64,000 nucleotides of DNA, taken from NCBI RefSeq assembly GCF_900019265.1, contig NZ_CYGX02000005.1, positions 186,001-250,000 on the forward strand, written 5' to 3'. The notes below the pieces were generated by a model, which saw only the letters and a list, made by a program, of their open reading frames with translations, was not told where the DNA came from and made no database searches. Below are positions 45,842 through 54,309 of this stretch, piece after piece. The translations under genes and the position numbers were made by a program. Positions within the stretch are counted from its first letter, which is position 1, and each line of letters starts with the position of its first letter. The DNA comes from Paraburkholderia ribeironis. Its GTDB lineage: Bacteria > Pseudomonadota > Gammaproteobacteria > Burkholderiales > Burkholderiaceae.

Positions 45842-46047
45842 CTATAAGTAGGTCCCACCAATGCGGCCTTCGAAGATGGCGGTGTTGATCTCCCAGTCGT
45901 CGACGTGGCCCACGGCGCCATTGTCCACGGTGACGACCACGGAGCGGTCACCGCGCAGCGTCTTCATCTGTTCGGCGGTGAGCGTCACTTCTCATGTGCG
46001 TGATCCGCGCGACGCGGCAGGTCTTTGATAATGACAGTGGATTCCAT
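45842..46047 (-). pseudogene. frameshifted double-glycine-type peptide gene
   Basis: ATG 46047 opens MESTVIIKDLPRRADHAHEK and stops at a TGA (45985-45987). In the adjacent frame the sequence continues VTLTAEQMKTLRGD then RSVVVTVDNGAVGHVDDWEI to a TAG at 45842. The leader-like IIKDL start and the LRGD near the expected cleavage point resemble the neighbouring peptide genes. A single missing base after GAGAA restores one frame, so it is a recent mutation or a sequencing error. Confidence 0.55.
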
Positions 46048-46178
46048 GGCGTTACGCCTTGAAGTGGGCGGGAGAGCACGGTGCGGTGCTCAGCCCCGTT
46101 TTTGCAAGGGCTATGCCAATGGGCGCGAGACTCGTGAGGAAAATCCGGCGCGGGTGGCCACGCGAATCCAGACAAGGC

Positions 46179-46226
46179 AAGCCACTAAGCAAGCCATTAA
46201 ACGGGCCATTAAACGGGCCACTAGGC
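46179..46226 (+). repeat. four 12-bp tandem repeats
   Basis: AAGCCACTAAGC, AAGCCATTAAAC, GGGCCATTAAAC and GGGCCACTAGGC are contiguous 12-bp units just beyond the peptide-operon terminator. They are multiples of three but lie outside any supported gene. Confidence 0.75.
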
Positions 46227-46230
46227 AAGC

Positions 46231-46262
46231 AAAAACGGCACGCGCGGGTGGCGCGTGCCGTT
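46231..46262 (-). terminator. intrinsic terminator of the peptide operon
   Basis: AACGGCACGCGC (46234-46245) pairs perfectly with 46251-46262 around a 5-nt loop; read on the minus strand the stem is followed by a T5 run. It lies 23 bp past the last peptide gene. Confidence 0.88.
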
Positions 46263-46285
46263 GCAGTGAATCGCCGGAGTCGAAT

Positions 46286-46504
46286 CTAGCCGCGCTGCCT
46301 GTTGCGCGGGATGGCGGCGTCAATGATGTTCCGATGCGCGCCCGGAAAGCCGGGCGGATAGTCGACCACGCGCTGTGTCGTCGGCACCAGCGGCGCGGCC
46401 ATGCTCGATCTCGCGCCGACACGCGCGCCACCGACAACGGCGGCCATCGCCTGACGGTCCAGTTCGACGCTGTCGGCCAGATCCTTGATGATCAGTTTTG
46501 CCAT
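46286..46504 (-). CDS. double-glycine leader peptide precursor B, 72 aa
   Basis: Leader MAKLIIKDLADSVELDRQAM then AAVVGG, with GG at 25-26, followed by a 46-residue basic/Pro-rich core (ARVGARSSMAAPLVPTTQ ... ). Leader residues I6, D8, L9, L15, D16, A19, M20, A22, V23, G25 and G26 match the other three intact precursors (I-K/R-D-L ... LD..AM.AV.GG), but the core is unrelated. Predicted to be cut after GG by a C39 peptidase such as the one at 61042. It is last gene of the three-peptide minus-strand group. Confidence 0.75.
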   Translation of the reverse strand: MAKLIIKDLADSVELDRQAMAAVVGGARVGARSSMAAPLVPTTQRVVDYPPGFPGAHRNIIDAAIPRNRQRG

Positions 46505-46693
46505 GGCGGCCCCAGAAAAGAAATCGGGCGGCCGGCCAGTGAACTGGTCCGGCCGCCGCTCGTGTGTGTCGTTCGCGTTCCGTGTGCAGTGGTCTCGTCG
46601 CACTATCAGTATAGGAAATCTGTTGGCGGCTTGCCTGTTGGTGATGTCGAGGCGGCAGTAGAAGAACCCCCGTTCCTTCACTGCTGCTTGCGC

Positions 46694-46978
46694 TCACACG
46701 TAGGCGTAGTTGGCGCCCGTAAGCATCGGGCTGACGTCCAGATGCAACGGCCGGATGTTCGTGCCGATCACGCCAATGTCGTTGAGCGCGGCGACGTTGA
46801 CAGTCTGAATCTGGGTGAGGTTCTGGTTGATCGAGACGTTGACGTTGGCGAAGCTGCCGAGGCCGGCCGCGGACGGCAGGCCGGGCACACTGCTGCCGGT
46901 GCCGCCGGCCACCGCCGACATTGCGCGGCGGTCGAGCTCGCGAGTACTGGACAGATCGCGAATCATGAGGGATGACAT
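46694..46978 (-). CDS. double-glycine leader peptide precursor C, 94 aa
   Basis: Leader MSSLMIRDLSSTRELDRRAM then SAVAGG (GG at 25-26); core of 68 residues is small-residue and Asn-rich, hydrophobic in places (TGSSVPGLPSAAGLGSFANV, VSINQNLTQIQTVNVAALND). GGAGAATCACC precedes ATG 46978. No Cys, so no disulfide or lanthionine bridges. It is the middle gene of the group and presumably exported by the cNBD-C39 ABC system. Confidence 0.78.
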   Translation of the reverse strand: MSSLMIRDLSSTRELDRRAMSAVAGGTGSSVPGLPSAAGLGSFANVNVSINQNLTQIQTVNVAALNDIGVIGTNIRPLHLDVSPMLTGANYAYV

Positions 46979-47066
46979 GGTGATTCTCCAAAGGTGCGCG
47001 GAAGACGGGCGTGATCGGCGCGAGGCGAAGCGGTCCGCAGGCACGGCCGCTTCGCTTCGTCGTGCT

Positions 47067-47348
47067 TTACACGTGGATGTTGTTGCTCGACGTGACGTAG
47101 GGATCGACCGTCGACGTGATACCGGCGGCGAACGCGACGTTGTTGCCGTTGGCGTTCTGGATGTTCAGTTCGTTGCTGATCAGTTGCGTCGCGTCGACCT
47201 TCTTGCTGTTGTTCGGCGCGTAGACCGGGCTGAAGTTGTAGTACGAGCTCGACGGATAGCCGTAGCCATAGCCGCCGCGCACGGCGCTCATGGCCTTGCT
47301 GTCGAGTTGTTCGGTGATGGACAGGTCTTTGATCATCAGCGTGTTCAT
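47067..47348 (-). CDS. double-glycine leader peptide precursor D, 93 aa
   Basis: Leader MNTLMIKDLSITEQLDSKAM then SAVRGG (25-26); the core starts with an aromatic stretch (YGYGYPSSSYYNF) and continues Asn/Ser/Thr/Val-rich, without Cys. AGGAGA precedes ATG 47348. It is first of the minus-strand group, behind a -24/-12 promoter at 47422-47438. The 5' half is nearly identical, at DNA level too, to precursor E at 53814 in the opposite orientation. Confidence 0.82.
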   Translation of the reverse strand: MNTLMIKDLSITEQLDSKAMSAVRGGYGYGYPSSSYYNFSPVYAPNNSKKVDATQLISNELNIQNANGNNVAFAAGITSTVDPYVTSSNNIHV

Positions 47349-47421
47349 GGTAAGTCTCCTGGAAGAAAATATCGCGGTCTTGCGACTGGGTTCGAGCAAC
47401 TTGTCTGCTCGGGTGTCACTA

Positions 47422-47438
47422 ATGCACGGGCTGTGCCA
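47422..47438 (-). promoter_or_regulatory. sigma-54 (-24/-12) promoter of the peptide operon
   Basis: Minus strand reads TGGCAC-AGCCC-GTGCA: GG and GC are at the invariant -24/-12 spacing; the consensus TTGC reads GTGC. The same element precedes the paralogous gene E. It implies RpoN plus an enhancer-binding activator that is not in the window. Confidence 0.65.
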
Positions 47439-47772
47439 GCTATATTCAAGGGTCCTGACAAAGTTGGCGGATGCCTTCTGCACAAGGCTTGCGCGTTTCA
47501 CAGACGAGATGCAGACGGCGCGCTGGCCGTTCGTGCGGATGCCCGACCGGTGGCGCAACTCCGACACCCGGCCGCATGCTGTTGGACGCCGTGCGACACC
47601 GCCGCGGCGCGTACGCCATGCATGGCGCGGGCCAATCCTGGTTTACGAAAGCGCGGCCCGGCAGCTAGTATCGAAGCGGCACATGTAACCGGTTACGACA
47701 GGTTTTCTATCGGCCCGCGTGGCCTCGGTCGCATGCGATCCGGCCCAACGGCAGCGGCGGCACTTCGCACAA
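47439..47772. other. divergent region between peptide operon and kinase gene
   Basis: About 330 bp containing a palindrome at 47685 (listed separately) and otherwise GC-rich sequence without a supported gene. It carries the kinase promoter by position; I could not define its -35/-10. Confidence 0.4.
47685..47696 (+). promoter_or_regulatory. palindromic operator upstream of the kinase gene
   Basis: GTAACCGGTTAC is a perfect 12-bp palindrome 77 bp before the kinase ATG. Symmetric sites of this size are typical of LacI- or TetR-type dimers. The binding protein is unknown. Confidence 0.4.
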
Positions 47773-50016
47773 ATGGCTAGCCTTGCGCGTGTGATTCACG
47801 ACTTCCAGAACGGCGAGCTGTCCCGTGACGAGTTCGTCGCTCAACTCGACAGCACGTTGACGACCGAAGGACTCGGTCCCACGCAGCTGCTGGAGATGCT
47901 TGGCGCCGCGCATCGCCAGGCGCCTTTACCCGACGATCTCTACGTGGAAGTGCGGCGACGCATCGAGCAACTGCGCATTTCGAATGTGCCCGCGGGCGGC
48001 GAAGAAACCGGCATTCAGACCACGGTGGAGATTCCATCGGTGCGCTCCACGAGCGCGGGCAGTGCGGGCAGCGCGGGCGGCACGGGCGATGGCGCCAACG
48101 CGCAGAATGCCGCCGGACACGACCAGATCAAAGGCACTGGCGATACGCTGAATAACCGCTTCGTGCTCGAGGAATGTCTGGGCATCGGCGGGATGGGCAC
48201 GGTGTACAAGGCGCTCGATCTGCGCAAGCTCGAGGCGTCCGATCGCAAACCGTATCTCGCGATCAAGGTGCTCAACGTCCAGTTTCGCGGCAATCCGAAT
48301 TCGCTCGTCGCGTTGCAGCGTGAAGCGCGCAAGGCGCAAGTGCTAGCCCATCGCAACATCATCACGGTGTACGACTTCGACCGCGACGGGCCGATCGTCT
48401 ATCTGACGATGGAGTACCTGAGCGGCAAACCGCTCAGCCAGTTGCTGCGCACGCCGGGCTATCAGGGCATGCCGGTGCGCGCCGCGTTGCCGATCGTGCG
48501 CGGCATGTGCGCGGCGCTGGCCTACGCGCATGAGCGTGGCTTCGTCCATTGCGATTTCAAACCCGCCAACGTGTTTCTGACGACCAACGCCGAAGTGAAG
48601 GTGATCGACTTCGGCATTGCCCGCGTGTTCCAGCGCCCGGAGGAAGAGAGCGATGCGACGGTGTTCGATCCGGGCAGCCTCGGTGCATTGACGCCCGCGT
48701 ACGCGAGTCCGGAGATGATCGAGCATCGCGAGCCGGACCCGCGCGACGATATCTACGCGCTCGGCTGCATCACCTACGAGTTGCTGACCGGACACCATCC
48801 GTTCGACCGCCTGTCGGCGACCCAGGCGCGCAACGCCGATTTCAAGCCGCAGCGGCCGCCCAACCTCGATGCGCGCCAGTGGCGCGCGTTGCGTGCCGCG
48901 CTGTCGTTCGATCGAAACACCCGCATGCCGAGCGTGGTGCGCTTCATCGCCGAGTTCGACAACGAAGCGCGTGCGGAAAAGTCGGGCAAGTTGGCGAAGA
49001 TGGGCCTCGCGAGTTTCGCCGTGGTGTGCGCGGCGGCGGTCGGTGTGTTTGCACTGCGCTCGGGGCCGAGTCAGGAGGGCGGGGCACCGGCGAATGTTGG
49101 TGCTTCGCAGGCGCCGGCGGAACAGGCGGGGGCGGCGCAGGAGAAGGCGGTGGCGGTCGTGCCGCCGACCGTGGCGCAATCTGCCGCGCCGGGTCCGGCG
49201 TCTGCTGCCGCGACGAACGGCACGGCGCCGGCCACCTCGATTGCCACGCCAACCACGCCCATTGCAACGCTGCCGGCCGCACCACCAGCTGCAGCGCCAG
49301 CCACAGCGAAACCCGAACCGAAACCCGAACCGAAACCCGCACTGACCCTGGCCGCCATCACACCCGTGCTGGCCCAGGTGCCATGCTCGGCGCTATCCGC
49401 CACCGTGCAGGATCATGCGCTGACGGTGCGTGGCTTCGTCTCGCAGCGCTATGGCGCGGGGCGCCTGAAGGAAACGCTGGCGGCGTTGCCAGGCGTCGAT
49501 ACGCTGACGCTCGAAGTCGAGCCGCTCGCCGACGACAAGTGCGATGCCGTCAAGACGCTCGCGCCACATTGGGTTCGCAACTGGCAAGCCGGTCGCGTGG
49601 CGGCATTGCACGTGCGGCCGCCAGGCGGCCAGTTGCGCGACGGCGATCCGTTGGTGGTCGACGTCACCACGCCGGGCTTCGACTCGTACGTGAATCTCGA
49701 CTACTACCAGCTCGACGGCAGTGTCGTGCACATGGTGCCGAGTCCACGCGCGAAGGACAATCAGGCGCCGCCGCACTATGCGGCGACCATCGGCGGCGCT
49801 GGTGACTGGATTGTCTCGAAGCCGTTCGGATCGGAGATGCTGGTGCTGATGATTACGCCGGTGCCGCTGTTCGACAAGCCGCGTCCGGAAAGCGAATCGC
49901 GCGCCGACTATCTGCGCGCGCTCGACACGCGGCTCACGCAGATCGGCGGCAAATACGGCCAGGATCGCATCGTCGCCGACTTCGCACCAATCACGACGAA
50001 GCCGCGCACGCCTTGA
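47773..50016 (+). CDS. Ser/Thr protein kinase, one TM, with DUF4384-like C-terminal domain
   Basis: A 747-residue eukaryotic-like kinase from ATG 47773. The cytosolic kinase domain has the Gly-loop LGIGGMGTVYKA (about 136-147), Lys165 (AIKV), catalytic HCDFKPANV (259-267), DFG (279-281) and ASPEM. A linker leads to one transmembrane helix (about 412-428), a Pro/Ala-rich spacer, a BON-like segment (GFVSQRYGAGRLKETLAALP) and a periplasmic DUF4384-type domain (HVRPPGGQLRDGDPLVVDV). A GTG at 47719 is an alternative start. It probably phosphorylates targets read by the FHA protein at 56141. Confidence 0.9.
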   Translation: MASLARVIHDFQNGELSRDEFVAQLDSTLTTEGLGPTQLLEMLGAAHRQAPLPDDLYVEVRRRIEQLRISNVPAGGEETGIQTTVEIPSVRSTSAGSAGSAGGTGDGANAQNAAGHDQIKGTGDTLNNRFVLEECLGIGGMGTVYKALDLRKLEASDRKPYLAIKVLNVQFRGNPNSLVALQREARKAQVLAHRNIITVYDFDRDGPIVYLTMEYLSGKPLSQLLRTPGYQGMPVRAALPIVRGMCAALAYAHERGFVHCDFKPANVFLTTNAEVKVIDFGIARVFQRPEEESDATVFDPGSLGALTPAYASPEMIEHREPDPRDDIYALGCITYELLTGHHPFDRLSATQARNADFKPQRPPNLDARQWRALRAALSFDRNTRMPSVVRFIAEFDNEARAEKSGKLAKMGLASFAVVCAAAVGVFALRSGPSQEGGAPANVGASQAPAEQAGAAQEKAVAVVPPTVAQSAAPGPASAAATNGTAPATSIATPTTPIATLPAAPPAAAPATAKPEPKPEPKPALTLAAITPVLAQVPCSALSATVQDHALTVRGFVSQRYGAGRLKETLAALPGVDTLTLEVEPLADDKCDAVKTLAPHWVRNWQAGRVAALHVRPPGGQLRDGDPLVVDVTTPGFDSYVNLDYYQLDGSVVHMVPSPRAKDNQAPPHYAATIGGAGDWIVSKPFGSEMLVLMITPVPLFDKPRPESESRADYLRALDTRLTQIGGKYGQDRIVADFAPITTKPRTP

Positions 50017-50092
50017 ACGCACCCGGTGCGCGAGCGCATCGCGTGTTGCGTGCGCTGCTCGCGAACACGCGGCGAACCGCGCGCATCACGTG

Positions 50093-52201
50093 TCAGCGGA
50101 CATCCTTGACGACCCGCAAGCCATTCTGCGATTGACGCACGCCCGCGCTGTACTTGAAGCGCGTGGCGGTGAGCATGTAGCCTGCGCCTTCGCGCCATGA
50201 ACCGCCGCGAATCACGCGCATTTCGCAGCCGGGGCTGTCCCACGCGTGGCCGTCGACGGGGGCGCTCTGGTAGGTGTTGTGCCAGCAGTCGGCGGTCCAT
50301 TCCCAGACGCTGCCGTTCATGTCGTACAGCCCGAGTGGATTCGGGGCGAACGATCCGGCGTTCTCCGGTCCTTCCTTGTGCCACGGATCGCCGCAGTCCT
50401 TGCAATTGGCGTTGCCCTTGCGCATCTGGTCACCCCACCAGTAAGCGGTCGTGGTGCCGCCTCGGTCCGCGTATTCCCATTCCGCTTCGGTGGGCAGGCG
50501 GTATGGTTTGCCCGTGATTCTGGCGAGCCATTTCACGTACTGCTGCGCATCGTCCCAACTCAGATCGCGTGCGGGCGCCGCCTTGTTGGCGTTGCTTTCA
50601 GGCGTGAGCTTCTGACACGCATTGGCGGCGACACACGCATTCCATTGCTCGACCGTTACCGCGTATTTGCCGATCGCGAACGGCGCGCCGATGCTCACGT
50701 GATGGACCGGCTTTTCGGATGGATCGTCGGTACTGCTGCCCATCGCGAACGAGCCCGCGGGTACGGCGATCATGATCGGGCAGGTCGCGCAATCGCGACT
50801 CTCACTGGCGCTGGGCGCGTGCGCGTTGGGCTTTTGCGCGACCGCTGTCGCGGCGGGCGCAGCCGGCGCGGTGGCTGCGGGCGATGGTGCGGGCGATGGT
50901 GCGGGTGTCGCGCGTGGGTGCTCTTGCGCGGGGGGCGTAGCCGGCGCGATGGGCCGTGCGGCTTGCGGTGCGGGTGCAACCGCGGGTGGCGCTGGCGATG
51001 CAGGTGCCGCAACCGCTGGCGCACTCGGTGTTGCCGCCGCCGCGCGCAGACGATCGATGCGCGCATGCGCGAGCGTGGCAAAGCGGCCGTTCGGATAGGC
51101 CTTCAAATAGGCCTCGTAATCGGCCGGATAGTTGCTGTCCTTGATCGAATTCCAGAACGTGATTTCGTATTGCTCGCTGCTGTCTTTCGGCAGAATGCCT
51201 CTGCTGCGCAGCATCACTACCGGATCGTCGCGAACGGCTAACGCGTGAGACGCGTTGGCGTTGCGATGAGCGGTTGCGCTCAGGTCGACGGACGAAGGAA
51301 GCGCTGCCGCGAGCCACGGCTTCTGCGCATCGTGGGTCGCATCGCGAACCTGCGCCGCGACGCGTTGAAACAGATCGGCGAGGGTGGGCGCCGCAGCGCC
51401 GTTCAGCGCGCGCAGCAGTGCCTCCGTATAAACGCCGTGCCGTGTCGCGTCCGCAGCGAAGCCACCGGGCGCGGTTGCATATGCGATCACGGTGTCGGCG
51501 GGCAACGCGGGCGTGGTGCCTGTCGCGTTGGGCGAGAACGGATTGTTCAGGCACGTATCGAGAATCACGAGATTGAGGCGACCTGCGCGCGGCGCATGCA
51601 TCGCCTGCAGCACGGTATTCAAATCGACGCCTTGATTGATCAGCGACGCGGGCGAGCGTGGGTCGAGTCCTGCGGGAATCAGCAGCGTGCGCCGCCCGAT
51701 CTGCATGCCATGTCCGGCGAAATAAAACAGACCGACGCCGCCTGCTCGCAGACGCTGCCGGAATTCGCCGATCGCCTGCTGCATTTGCTGCGGCGTCGCA
51801 TTCGTGCGCGTGATGACATCGAAGCCGAGCGCATGGAGCGTGTCGCGCAGCGCTTGCGCGTCGCGTGGTGCGTTGTCCCGCACCGGGTCCGCGAGATCGC
51901 CATACGCGCCGTTGCCGATGACGAGCGCAATGCGGGGAGAACGTGCGTCTCCGTCGCCGATTGACGATGCAAATGGCGCGAACGACGCAAATGGCGCGTT
52001 CGGTGCGTATGGCGCGATCGGTGTAAATAACCCAGGCGCCGCCTCTGCCGTCACAGTGACCGCGCTCGCATTGGCTGCGATGTTCGCAATCGTCGCGCCC
52101 CGCAGCGCGTCTTCACGTTGCGTCGACGCACAGGCACTGCCCCATTGCGCGTCGATTGCTCCGGCCACGCACATCAGCAGGAATATTCGCCACATCTTCA
52201 T
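50093..52201 (-). CDS. caspase-like (C14) peptidase fused to an FGE-sulfatase domain
   Basis: A 702-residue exported protein. After the signal peptide ([18 protein letters not shown]) a caspase-like domain begins at [11 protein letters not shown], with the catalytic His in FYFAGHG and the Cys in [11 protein letters not shown] Pro/Ala-rich linker (about 385-470) leads to an FGE-sulfatase/SUMF1 domain ([59 protein letters not shown]). Convergent with the kinase gene. Such fusions occur in bacterial regulated-proteolysis loci; the target here is unknown. Confidence 0.9.
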   Translation of the reverse strand: MKMWRIFLLMCVAGAIDAQWGSACASTQREDALRGATIANIAANASAVTVTAEAAPGLFTPIAPYAPNAPFASFAPFASSIGDGDARSPRIALVIGNGAYGDLADPVRDNAPRDAQALRDTLHALGFDVITRTNATPQQMQQAIGEFRQRLRAGGVGLFYFAGHGMQIGRRTLLIPAGLDPRSPASLINQGVDLNTVLQAMHAPRAGRLNLVILDTCLNNPFSPNATGTTPALPADTVIAYATAPGGFAADATRHGVYTEALLRALNGAAAPTLADLFQRVAAQVRDATHDAQKPWLAAALPSSVDLSATAHRNANASHALAVRDDPVVMLRSRGILPKDSSEQYEITFWNSIKDSNYPADYEAYLKAYPNGRFATLAHARIDRLRAAAATPSAPAVAAPASPAPPAVAPAPQAARPIAPATPPAQEHPRATPAPSPAPSPAATAPAAPAATAVAQKPNAHAPSASESRDCATCPIMIAVPAGSFAMGSSTDDPSEKPVHHVSIGAPFAIGKYAVTVEQWNACVAANACQKLTPESNANKAAPARDLSWDDAQQYVKWLARITGKPYRLPTEAEWEYADRGGTTTAYWWGDQMRKGNANCKDCGDPWHKEGPENAGSFAPNPLGLYDMNGSVWEWTADCWHNTYQSAPVDGHAWDSPGCEMRVIRGGSWREGAGYMLTATRFKYSAGVRQSQNGLRVVKDVR

Positions 52202-52559
52202 ATCCTGTTTGTACCGGACAGAACGTAGGCATTCGAGGACCGCGCTGCTCGCAGCGTTCGCTGGAGTACTTCAGGCAAAGCAACGATGCCGCTATCGACC
52301 ATCCGCTTGCAACCCTTTATTAACGATAGCACGCGATTTGCATGTCACAACGTTCGCGTGTCCTTGATGCGTCTTACGGTTAACGAGTGTCGCGTATCTT
52401 TTTGGCAAGTTACGTCCTAAGCTCATTAACAAAGTAATGCGCCACGGTCGTTTTAACTAGGTGGCTGACCGGTCACCCACGTTAGCGACATCGAGCCGGA
52501 ACGCTCGGCCTGCCTTGCGCAGCCGGGTTGGCCGTGACCGATCTTCGGGAGAGTGCGCT
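52202..52559. other. divergent intergenic region
   Basis: Holds the promoters for the caspase-like gene (minus) and the DUF4399 pair (plus), and the palindrome at 52461. Local AT content rises at about 52310-52440, consistent with promoters, but no clear hexamer pair was seen. No gene detected. Confidence 0.4.
52461..52480 (+). promoter_or_regulatory. 20-bp near-perfect palindrome upstream of the DUF4399 genes
   Basis: GTGGCTGACC and GGTCACCCAC are inverted with one mismatch (core TGACCGGTCA perfect). It lies 80 bp before the first DUF4399 start and is a candidate operator. Confidence 0.45.
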
Positions 52560-53057
52560 ATGCGAAGAAATCTCGTCCCCGTTGTCCTCGACAGACCTCA
52601 TCGAGTCAATGCGCGCTTTGGCGCGTTGCGCGCGGCCGCATGCGCGGCGCTCTGTGTCGCGCTCGGCAGCGTCATGCCGCCCGGTTCCGCTCTGGCGGAG
52701 CAGACGCCAGCGCCGCCCGGCGCCGAGGAGTACATCATCTGGCCGGCCGATGGCGCGGTGATTCACGGCGGCAAGCTGTGGGTGCGCATGGGCTTGCGCA
52801 ACATGGGCGTGTGCCCGAAGGGCATCGTGTTTCCGAACACCGGCCATCATCATCTGCTGATCGACACCGACCTGCCGCCGCTCGACCAGGAGATCCCATC
52901 GGATCGCAATCACCTGCACTTCGGCGCGGGTGAAACGGACGCGCGTATCGAGTTGCCGCCGGGCAAGCACACCTTGCAGCTGATTCTCGGTGACCACAAT
53001 CACGTGCCGCACGTGCCGCCCGTGTATTCGAAAAAGATCACCATCACCGTGCAATAA
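52560..53057 (+). CDS. DUF4399 exported protein, copy 1
   Basis: A 165-residue periplasmic protein with a long N-terminal basic region and Sec signal ending SALA before EQTP. The DUF4399 core is nearly identical in copy 2: NTGHHHLLIDTDLPP, DQEIPSDRNHLHFGAGET, LPPGKHTLQLILGDHNHVPH. The clustered His residues could bind a metal. GGGAGAG precedes ATG 52560. Duplicated in tandem; function unknown. Confidence 0.85.
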   Translation: MRRNLVPVVLDRPHRVNARFGALRAAACAALCVALGSVMPPGSALAEQTPAPPGAEEYIIWPADGAVIHGGKLWVRMGLRNMGVCPKGIVFPNTGHHHLLIDTDLPPLDQEIPSDRNHLHFGAGETDARIELPPGKHTLQLILGDHNHVPHVPPVYSKKITITVQ

Positions 53058-53109
53058 CACGAGCCCGATTCGTTCGAGTAACGCGTGTCAGTCAGGACGG
53101 AGAGACCTC

Positions 53110-53544
53110 ATGTACAAGCTCATTGCGGTCGCGGCGCTCGTGACGTCGGCGGTATTGGCCGCGCCGGGTTTCGCCGTGGCCGGCACCACACCGGCGCCGC
53201 CCGATGCGCATGTTTATATCGGCTATCCGAACGATGGCCAGGTCGTGCCCGCCAACAAACCCTTCCGCGTATGGTTCGGCTTGCGCTTCATGGGTGTCGC
53301 GCCCAAAGGCGTCAAGTACCCCAATACCGGCCACCATCATCTTCTGATCGATACCGATCTGCCGCCGATGGACCAGGAGATTCCATCGGACCGCAACCAT
53401 TTGCATTTCGGCGCGGGCGAAACGGAAACGATGATTCAACTGCCGCCGGGCAAACACACGTTGCAGCTACTGTTGGGCGATGACATGCACATCCCCCACA
53501 ACCCGCCGGTGTACTCGAAGAAGATCACGGTCATCGCGCGGTGA
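53110..53544 (+). CDS. DUF4399 exported protein, copy 2
   Basis: A 144-residue paralogue: signal MYKLIAVAALVTSAVLAAPG, then TGHHHLLIDTDLPPMDQE and LPPGKHTLQLLLGDDMHIPH. It follows copy 1 by 52 bp, so one transcript is likely. His clusters are retained. Followed by a strong hairpin. Confidence 0.87.
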   Translation: MYKLIAVAALVTSAVLAAPGFAVAGTTPAPPDAHVYIGYPNDGQVVPANKPFRVWFGLRFMGVAPKGVKYPNTGHHHLLIDTDLPPMDQEIPSDRNHLHFGAGETETMIQLPPGKHTLQLLLGDDMHIPHNPPVYSKKITVIAR

Positions 53545-53569
53545 GATCCGGCCCGGCACGGTGTCACGA

Positions 53570-53604
53570 CGCAGCCAACAAATTAAAGCGCGCTGTTGGC
53601 TGCG
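53570..53604 (+). terminator. hairpin after the DUF4399 pair
   Basis: CGCAGCCAACA (53570-53580) pairs perfectly with 53594-53604 across a 13-nt loop. No T-run follows; it may still end the DUF4399 transcript. Confidence 0.5.
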
Positions 53605-53721
53605 ATCCACCATCCCTCAGACGCCAACTGGTCGATTTCGTTGCGGGCCGGTTGATGGCTCATCCTCGCAGCCCCTTAAATATCTGAGTTCATCGGATTC
53701 CTCAGGATCGGAAGGTCATGC

Positions 53722-53738
53722 TGGCACGGCCCATGCAT
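53722..53738 (+). promoter_or_regulatory. sigma-54 (-24/-12) promoter of precursor E
   Basis: TGGCACG-GCCC-ATGCA, GG at 53723-53724 and GC at 53735-53736, with only one departure (ATGC for TTGC) from the consensus. About 75 bp before ATG 53814. Conserved with the element before precursor D, together with roughly 40 bp of following sequence. Confidence 0.72.
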
Positions 53739-53813
53739 GAGTGACGCCCGAGCAGACAAGTTGCTCGAACCCACGCGCAAGACCGCGCAGTTTCCCTTCC
53801 CAGGAGAGTTACC

Positions 53814-54098
53814 ATGAACACGCTGATGATCAAAGACCTGTCCATCACCGAACAACTCGACAGCAAGGCCATGAGCGCCGTGCGCGGCGGCTATGGCTAC
53901 GGCTATCCGTCGAGCTCGTACTACAACTACATGCCGGTCTATGCGCCGAACAACAGCAAGAAGGTCGACGCCACCCAGATGATCAACACGGCGATGAATA
54001 TCCAGAGCGCGAACGGCAACAACGACGCGTTCGTTGCGGGCGTCACGACCACGATCGATCCGCATGTGAGCTCGAGCAACAACATTTTCGTGTCCTGA
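53814..54098 (+). CDS. double-glycine leader peptide precursor E, 94 aa
   Basis: Paralogue of precursor D: the first 38 residues are identical (leader MNTLMIKDLSITEQLDSKAM then SAVRGG, GG at 25-26, and YGYGYPSSSYYN), the rest diverges (about 80% overall). The core of 68 residues has no Cys. CAGGAGAG precedes ATG 53814. It lies at the head of the secretion genes on the same strand and is the likeliest direct cargo of that system. Confidence 0.82.
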   Translation: MNTLMIKDLSITEQLDSKAMSAVRGGYGYGYPSSSYYNYMPVYAPNNSKKVDATQMINTAMNIQSANGNNDAFVAGVTTTIDPHVSSSNNIFVS

Positions 54099-54111
54099 AC
54101 GGCGCACGCTG

Positions 54112-54137
54112 CCGCGGAGGCACGCGTGCCTCCGCGG
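54112..54137 (+). terminator. palindromic GC-rich hairpin after precursor E
   Basis: A perfect 26-bp palindrome (half-site CCGCGGAGGCACG at 54112-54124) lies 14 bp past the stop. A second stem GCCCGC/GCGGGC and an A7 run follow. Partial termination here would let peptide expression exceed that of the secretion genes. Confidence 0.65.
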
Positions 54138-54309
54138 AACTTGCCCGCTACGGCGGGCGACTCAAAAAAATTTCTATCCAATCGTCCTTTCCACGCACCC
54201 CTCGCCGCACCGCCCGATCCCCGCGCCGACACTTCCGCCCGCTTTGATGATGAAGCCGCGCGGCAGATGCTCGACCTGAAAGGGCCTTCTTTTCATGCGA
54301 CGAAGCGGG

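Noticed and set aside
46179..46226. Four 12-bp repeats considered as a repeat protein or iteron origin
   Set aside because: No supported gene covers them and no replication gene is near; left as an intergenic tandem repeat.
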